From contig CAWCFV010000002.1 in NCBI GenBank assembly GCA_963794995.1, forward strand, positions 806,001 to 870,000: a stretch of 64,000 bases of DNA, read 5' to 3'. The translations under genes were made by a program, and so were the position numbers. Shown in pieces: positions 59,200-64,000 of the stretch (the stretch's first letter is position 1; each line of letters begins with the position of its first letter). This DNA comes from CAWCFV01 sp963794995 (GTDB lineage: Bacteria > Actinomycetota > Actinomycetes > JACCUZ01). The notes under the pieces were generated by a model. That model saw only the letters and a list, made by a program, of their open reading frames with translations. It made no database searches and had not been told where the DNA came from.

Positions 59200-62189
59200 C
59201 GGTAGAACACCTGCTCGACCACCGTTCTGGCCCGCCGGGTCGCGCGACGGTAGTCGTCGACCAGCGTGCCCGCCGCGCCCGGAGGGTAGCCGAGCACCCG
59301 GGCCACACCGGTGAGCTCGCGCAGGTCGGTGGGCAGCGTGTCGCCCGACCGGCCCCGGACGAGCAGCGACGCGTTGCGCACCCGGCTCGCGGACCGCCAC
59401 GCGTGCGCGAGCACCCGTACCTGCTCGTCGCTGACCAGTTCGTGCTCACCGGCCGCCGCGAGGGCGGCGAGCGTCCGCGTCGTCCGCAGCCCCGGTACCC
59501 GGGCCGCGTGCCGCAGCTGCAGGATCTGCACGGTCCACTCGACGTCCGCCAGCCCTCCCGGGCCGAGCTTGGTGTGCCGCTGGGGATCGGTGCCCCGCGG
59601 CAGCCGCTCGCTCTCGACCCTCGCCTTGATCCGGCGGATCTCGCGGGCGTCGGCGTCGGCCAGGCCGTCGGGGTGGTAGCGAAGCGGGTCGACCAGGGCG
59701 ACGAAGCGTCGGCCGAGGTCGGGGTCGCCGGCCACCGGCTCGGCCCGCAGCAGCGCCTGCCTCTCCCACACCAGCGACCAGCGCTCGTAGTAGCTGGCGT
59801 AGGACGCCAGGCTGCGGACGAGGGGTCCGTTGCGCCCCTCGGGGCGCAGGTCGGCGTCCACCACGAGCGGCGGGTCGGGCGAGGGGACCGACAGGAGACG
59901 GCGCAGCTCCTGGACCACCGCGTGCGCGGCCTCGGAGGCGGCCTGCTCGTCGGCGCCGTCGTCGGGCTCGTGGACGAACAGCACGTCGGCGTCGCTGGCG
60001 TAGCCGAGCTCGTTCCCGCCGAAGCGCCCCATGGCGATCACCGCGAGCCGCGTCGGCAGCGGCCCGCCGCGCGAGGTCTCCACCGCCCGGCTCGCGACCT
60101 CCAGGGCCGCCTGCACGGTGGCCGCAGCGACGTCGGTGAGCGCTTCCTCCACCTGCTCGACGCTGACCTCGCCGAGCAGGTCGGCGGCAGCCACGCGGAA
60201 CAGCTCGCGCCGCCTCATGCCCCGGGCGACGGCGACGGCTGCCGCGGGGTCCTCGTGGCGCGCGATGCCGGCCCGGGCCTCCGTGAGCAGCTCGGGTCGG
60301 CCGCGGGGGACGAGGTCGGCGTCGTCGGCGAGCAGTCGGACGGCCTCGGGTGCGCGGGCGAGGAGGTCGACCGCGTACCTGCTGGACGCCAGCAGGCGCG
60401 CCAGCCGGTGCGCGACGGTGCCCTCGTCGCGCAGCAGCCGCAGGTACCACGGGGTGGTGCCGAGCGAGTCGCTGAGCCGCCGGAACGCGAGCAGTCCCCC
60501 GTCGGGGTCGGGCGCGTCGGCGAACCAGCCGAGCAGCACCGGCAGGAGGGTCCGCTGGATGGCGGCCCTGCGACTGACCCCCGCGGTGAGCGCCTCCAGG
60601 TGTCGCAGCGCACCGACCGGGTCCTCGTAGCCCAGTGCCTCGAGCCGCGACCGGGCTGCCTCGGGAGTCAGGCGCGCCTCGTCGGAGGCGAGCCGGGCCA
60701 CCGAGGACAGCAGCGGGCGGTAGAACAGCTTCTCGTGCAGCCGGCGCACCTCGCGGGCGTGCCGGCGCCACTGCTCGTCCAGCTCCTTCACCGGGTCGGT
60801 GCGCAGGCCGATCGACCGGCCGAGCCGCCGCAGGTCGTCCTCGTCATCGGGCATGACATGGGTGCGGCGCAGCCGGTACAGCTGCAGCCGGTGCTCGACC
60901 GTCCGCAGGAACCGGTAGGCGCGGTCCAGCTCGGCGGCGTCGTCACGGCCGACGTAGCCGTAGGTCGACAGGGACTCCAGGGCCTCCAGCGTGTTGGGGC
61001 TGCGCAGCCCCTCGTCGGTACGGCCGTGCACGAGCTGCAGCAGCTGCACCGCGAACTCGACGTCGCGCAGCCCACCCGGGCCGAGCTTCAGCTCGCGGTG
61101 GCCGGCCCCGGCCGGCAGCGTGTCCTCGACCCGGCGACGCATCTGCTGCACGTCGACGACGAAGTCCGGCCGCTCGGCCGCCTGCCAGACCAGCGGGGCC
61201 AGTGCCGAGACGTACGCCGAGCCCAGGGCGAGGTCGCCGGCGACCGGGCGCGCCTTGAGCTGCGCCTGGAACTCCCAGGTCTTGGCCCAGCGCTGGTAGT
61301 AGGCCACGTGGCTGGCCAGGGTGCGGACCAGCGGGCCCGCCTTGCCCTCCGGTCGCAGCGCCGCGTCGACCGGCCAGATGCTGCCCTCGCCGGTCGACGC
61401 CGAGCACACCCGCATCAGGGTCGAGGCCAGTGTCGTGGCCGCACGCAGTGCCGTCGTCTCGTCGGCACCGTCGACCGCCTCGGCCACGAACACCACGTCG
61501 ACGTCGCTGACGTAGTTCAGCTCGCGGCCACCGCACTTGCCCATCGCGATGACCGCCAGCCGGCAGCTCGTCGCCGCGGTCCCGACCTCGGCGCGTGCGA
61601 CGGCCAGCGCCGCCTCGAGGGTGGCCCCCGCCAGGTCGGCGAGCTCGGCGGCGACGTCGGACACCTCGGCGCCGTCGGCGAGGTCGCGCGCGGCGAGGGC
61701 GAGCAGCCGGGTTCGGTACGCCACGCGCAGCGCGTCGGCCACGCCGTCGCCGGAGGCGACCGGCACGACGTCGTCGGGGTCGGCACCGACCGCGAGCACC
61801 AGGTCGCGGCGCAGCCCGGCGGCCGTGGGCCGGATCTCGTGCTCCGAGACGAGGGCCTGCCACCCGTCGGGGAAGCGCAGCAGGTGGTCGGTCAGTGCCT
61901 TGCTCGCGCCCAGCACCGACAGCAGCCTCTGGCGCAGCCGGTCGTCGTCGCGCAGCGCCTTCTCGAGCGGCCCCGGCCGGGACTGTGCCGCCAGCAGCAG
62001 CGCGAGGCCGACCAGGGCGGCGTCCGGGTCGGCCGTGACGGCCAGGTCGCCCAGCAGCACGTCCTCGTCGAGCAGCGCGCCCAGGGCACCGGCCTCGAGG
62101 GCGGCCGCAGCCTGCGCCGGCTCGGTGAAGCCCAGGCGGGCGAGTCGCGCGACCGCGCTCCCGCGGCTCTGGTGCTGGCCGGGCGACAC
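59196..62189 (-). CDS. glnE: Glutamine synthetase adenylyltransferase/deadenylase
   Basis: GlnE adds and removes AMP on Tyr402 of GlnA to tune glutamine synthesis to nitrogen status. The 997-residue product has two nucleotidyltransferase halves with active-site aspartates in 'NYVSDVDVVFV' (deadenylase half) and 'GYASDADVLFV' (adenylylase half). Each is preceded by 'RLAVIAMGK' or 'RLAVIAMGR' and followed by 'LRPEGKAGPL' or 'LRPEGRNGPL'. GTG 62189 lies 11 nt after the stop of the amidotransferase gene, and a TAGCGT hexamer ends 7 nt before it, so it may have its own leaderless promoter. Rv2221c equivalent. Confidence 0.96.
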   Translation of the reverse strand: MSPGQHQSRGSAVARLARLGFTEPAQAAAALEAGALGALLDEDVLLGDLAVTADPDAALVGLALLLAAQSRPGPLEKALRDDDRLRQRLLSVLGASKALTDHLLRFPDGWQALVSEHEIRPTAAGLRRDLVLAVGADPDDVVPVASGDGVADALRVAYRTRLLALAARDLADGAEVSDVAAELADLAGATLEAALAVARAEVGTAATSCRLAVIAMGKCGGRELNYVSDVDVVFVAEAVDGADETTALRAATTLASTLMRVCSASTGEGSIWPVDAALRPEGKAGPLVRTLASHVAYYQRWAKTWEFQAQLKARPVAGDLALGSAYVSALAPLVWQAAERPDFVVDVQQMRRRVEDTLPAGAGHRELKLGPGGLRDVEFAVQLLQLVHGRTDEGLRSPNTLEALESLSTYGYVGRDDAAELDRAYRFLRTVEHRLQLYRLRRTHVMPDDEDDLRRLGRSIGLRTDPVKELDEQWRRHAREVRRLHEKLFYRPLLSSVARLASDEARLTPEAARSRLEALGYEDPVGALRHLEALTAGVSRRAAIQRTLLPVLLGWFADAPDPDGGLLAFRRLSDSLGTTPWYLRLLRDEGTVAHRLARLLASSRYAVDLLARAPEAVRLLADDADLVPRGRPELLTEARAGIARHEDPAAAVAVARGMRRRELFRVAAADLLGEVSVEQVEEALTDVAAATVQAALEVASRAVETSRGGPLPTRLAVIAMGRFGGNELGYASDADVLFVHEPDDGADEQAASEAAHAVVQELRRLLSVPSPDPPLVVDADLRPEGRNGPLVRSLASYASYYERWSLVWERQALLRAEPVAGDPDLGRRFVALVDPLRYHPDGLADADAREIRRIKARVESERLPRGTDPQRHTKLGPGGLADVEWTVQILQLRHAARVPGLRTTRTLAALAAAGEHELVSDEQVRVLAHAWRSASRVRNASLLVRGRSGDTLPTDLRELTGVARVLGYPPGAAGTLVDDYRRATRRARTVVEQVFYR

Positions 62190-62199
62190 GGGCCCCACG

Positions 62200-62964
62200 C
62201 TATCGAGCGGCGCGCGCCGGCCCGTCCCGGAAGCCGCGCACCACCGCCGCGAACGCCGCGGCGAGCGGACGCCAGGTCGCGGCCAGCTCGTCCTCGGCGG
62301 CGCGGACCTCGGCGACCACGTCGTCAGGGCTGCGCCCCTCGGCCACGAGGAGCGAGCTGTCCTCGCGGCCCCACGCGGCGGCGATGTCGGCGGTGACCTC
62401 CGGGTGCCCCTGCACTCCCCACGCGGCCGCGCCGAGCCGGAAGGCCTGGTGGCGGCAGGCGGCCGACGAGGCGAGCGGCACCGCGCCGGGCGGCAGGGCC
62501 GCGATCTCCTCCTGGTGCCACTGGACGACGCGCACCCGCGCGGGCAACGCGCCGAACACCGGGTCGGAACCGGCCGCGGCGTCGAGGTCGACGCCCAGCA
62601 CACCGAGCTCCGGCCGGGCACCGCGGCGCACCTCGCCGCCGCAGGCCAGGGCCAGCATCTCGGCCCCCAGGCAGATGCCGAAGGTCGGTAGGCCGGCACC
62701 GACGGCGTCGGCCATCAGCGCGCGGGTGGCCGGCAGCCACGGGCAGTCCGCGTCGTCGGCCGGCCCCATCGCCCCGCCCAGGACGAGCAGCCCGTCCGGG
62801 GCCCCGCCGCCCGCCGGCCGGCGGCCGTCGAGGCCGGGGAGGACGTCGCCGGCGTAGGGGTGCCGGAGGTCGAGGTCCAGCCCCTCCTGCTCGAGCCAGG
62901 CACCGAACAGGCCGGGTCCGGTGCTCGTCTCGTGCTGGACGACGAGGACCCGTGGGCGGCTCAC
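62200..62964 (-). CDS. Glutamine amidotransferase-like protein (class I)
   Basis: A 254-residue single-domain class I amidotransferase. The nucleophile elbow 'FGICLGAEML' has Cys98; 'WGVQGHPEV' provides the catalytic His, with a following Glu. An oxyanion strand 'LVLGGAMGPAD' is visible. Such stand-alone proteins resemble GMP synthase glutaminase domains and gamma-glutamyl hydrolases, including PuuD-like polyamine enzymes. Sitting between glnA2 and glnE, and overlapping the glnA2 stop, it may release ammonia or degrade gamma-glutamyl compounds; this is inference. Confidence 0.88.
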   Translation of the reverse strand: MSRPRVLVVQHETSTGPGLFGAWLEQEGLDLDLRHPYAGDVLPGLDGRRPAGGGAPDGLLVLGGAMGPADDADCPWLPATRALMADAVGAGLPTFGICLGAEMLALACGGEVRRGARPELGVLGVDLDAAAGSDPVFGALPARVRVVQWHQEEIAALPPGAVPLASSAACRHQAFRLGAAAWGVQGHPEVTADIAAAWGREDSSLLVAEGRSPDDVVAEVRAAEDELAATWRPLAAAFAAVVRGFRDGPARAAR

Positions 62965-64000
62965 AGCGCCCAGAGGTAGCGGTCGAGCTCGTAGGGGGTG
63001 ACCTCGCGGCGGTACTCCAGCCACTCGGCCCGCTTGTTGCGCAGGAAGAAGTCGAAGACGTGCTCGCCGAGCGTCTCGGCGACCAGCTCGCTGGCCTCCA
63101 TCCGGCGGATCGCCTCGGACAGGTTGGTCGGCAGCGCCTCGATGCCGAGGGCGTGCCGCTCCGCATCGGTGAGGGCCCACACGTCGTCCTCGGCCCCGTC
63201 GGGCAGGTCGTAGCCCTCCTCGATGCCCTTGAGCCCGGCCCCGAGGAGCACGGCGAAGGCGAGGTAGGGGTTGCAGGCGGAGTCGGGGCTGCGGACCTCG
63301 ACACGGGTCGACTGACCCTTCGCCGGCTTGTACATAGGCACCCGCACCATCGCCGAGCGGTTGTTGTGACCCCAGCAGACGTACGCCGGTGCCTCCCCGC
63401 CGCCGAGCAGGCGCTTGTAGGAGTTGACCCACTGGTTGGTGACGGCCGTGATCTCCGGGGCGTGCCGCAGCAGGCCGGCGATGAACGACCGGGCCACCTT
63501 CGACAGCTGGAACTTCGCGCCGGCCTCGTAGAAGGCGTTGCGCTCTCCCTCGAAGAGCGAGACGTGCGTGTGCATGCCCGAGCCCGGGAAGTCCGTGAAC
63601 GGCTTCGGCATGAAGGATGCCTGCACGCCCTGGCTGAGGGCGACCTGCTTCATCACGTGCCGGAAGGTGATGACGTTGTCGGCGGTCGAGAGCGCGTCGG
63701 CGTAGCGCAGGTCGATCTCCTGCTGGCCAGGCGCGCCCTCGTGGTGGCTGAACTCCACCGAGATGCCCATGCTCTCCAGGATGGTGATCGCGTCGCGGCG
63801 GAAGTCGTGGCCGATGCCGTGGGCGATGTGGTCGAAGTAGCCGCCCTGGTCCACCGGCACCGGCAGCTGGCCGGGGGCGCTGTCCCGCAGCAGGAAGAAC
63901 TCGATCTCGGGGTGGGTGTAGAACGCGAAGCCCAGGTCGGCGGCCTTGGCCAGCGTGCGCTTGAGCACCTGCCGCGGGTCGGCGAAGGACGGTGTGCCGT
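62961..64000 (-). CDS. glnA2: Glutamine synthetase-like protein GlnA2 (partial)
   Basis: The C-terminal 346 codons are present; the 5' part lies beyond the right edge. Motifs 'THPEIEFFLL', 'SHHEGAPGQQEIDL', 'FPGSGMHTHVSLFEG', 'NQWVNSYKRLLGGGEAP' and 'CWGHNNRSAMVRVP' give the ammonium/glutamate and metal sites of GSI. The adenylylation motif of GlnA (DLYELPP) is replaced by 'GYDLPDGAED', so it is not a GlnE target. Actinobacterial paralogues in this class include gamma-glutamylpolyamine synthetases, which fits the adjacent amidotransferase-like gene. Position equals Rv2222c. Confidence 0.93.
   Translation of the reverse strand, partial: GTPSFADPRQVLKRTLAKAADLGFAFYTHPEIEFFLLRDSAPGQLPVPVDQGGYFDHIAHGIGHDFRRDAITILESMGISVEFSHHEGAPGQQEIDLRYADALSTADNVITFRHVMKQVALSQGVQASFMPKPFTDFPGSGMHTHVSLFEGERNAFYEAGAKFQLSKVARSFIAGLLRHAPEITAVTNQWVNSYKRLLGGGEAPAYVCWGHNNRSAMVRVPMYKPAKGQSTRVEVRSPDSACNPYLAFAVLLGAGLKGIEEGYDLPDGAEDDVWALTDAERHALGIEALPTNLSEAIRRMEASELVAETLGEHVFDFFLRNKRAEWLEYRREVTPYELDRYLWAL

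Overview
The window is about 73% GC, almost free of non-coding DNA, and uses GTG and TTG starts freely. Many genes are preceded 6-7 nt from the start codon by a TANNNT -10 hexamer, which is the leaderless-mRNA pattern of Actinomycetota. Gene content and order match a conserved actinobacterial block known from Mycobacterium tuberculosis (roughly Rv2193 to Rv2222c): ctaE-qcrCAB, ctaF/ctaC, adoK, erpA, glycerate kinase, a DUF3043 gene, a cobT-like gene, pepA, sucB, a TIGR01777 gene, lipB, lipA, a DUF4191 gene, glnA1, glnE and glnA2. The organism is therefore a high-GC actinobacterium. The family cannot be fixed from sequence reading alone. No rRNA, tRNA, CRISPR or insertion sequence was seen.

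Layout. 0-16 kb: trpD, a small receiver-like protein, and the aerobic terminal respiratory branch (ctaG-like assembly factor, ctaE, qcrC, qcrA, qcrB; ctaC-ctaD-ctaF on the other strand), with a photolyase, an L,D-transpeptidase, aat and adoK between or beside them. 16-20 kb: a membrane-anchored protein, erpA and a glycerate kinase. As assembled these three genes carry eight single-base insertions within 2.3 kb, most simply a local consensus error. 20-23 kb: an overlapping pspA-pspAA-htpX-pspAB envelope-stress operon facing a DUF3043 gene. 23-25 kb: an aldo/keto reductase and an ankyrin lipoprotein with overlapping divergent promoters.

25-31 kb is a cobalamin-riboswitch-controlled operon. It encodes a secreted alpha/alpha-toroid protein, a membrane-anchored DUF4430 protein and a complete ECF transporter (T, fused A-A, S). 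The first two together have the architecture of animal intrinsic factor/transcobalamin split over two genes, which suggests a surface vitamin B12 capture and uptake system. 31-36 kb holds a 1157-residue secreted protein (VWA domain, calcium-binding repeats, pre-toxin-like hydrophobic segment, C-terminal PD-(D/E)xK-like domain), then a tightly linked unknown gene that could be its immunity protein, then a shortened cobT-like gene.

36-53 kb: an aroK-like kinase, gcvT, pepA, lpd and a sucB with two nearly identical lipoyl domains (one frameshift as assembled), a TIGR01777 protein, a Ser/Thr kinase, a peptidase E-like protein, a Gfo/Idh/MocA oxidoreductase, lipB, lipA, DUF4191 and RDD proteins, and glnA1 behind a clear GlnR box. 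LipB and LipA make the lipoate that SucB and GcvH need. 53-59 kb is an accessory insertion (methyltransferase, two paralogous secreted glycoside-hydrolase-like proteins, an MFS transporter) that separates glnA1 from glnE, a glutamine-amidotransferase-like gene and glnA2, which runs off the right edge.
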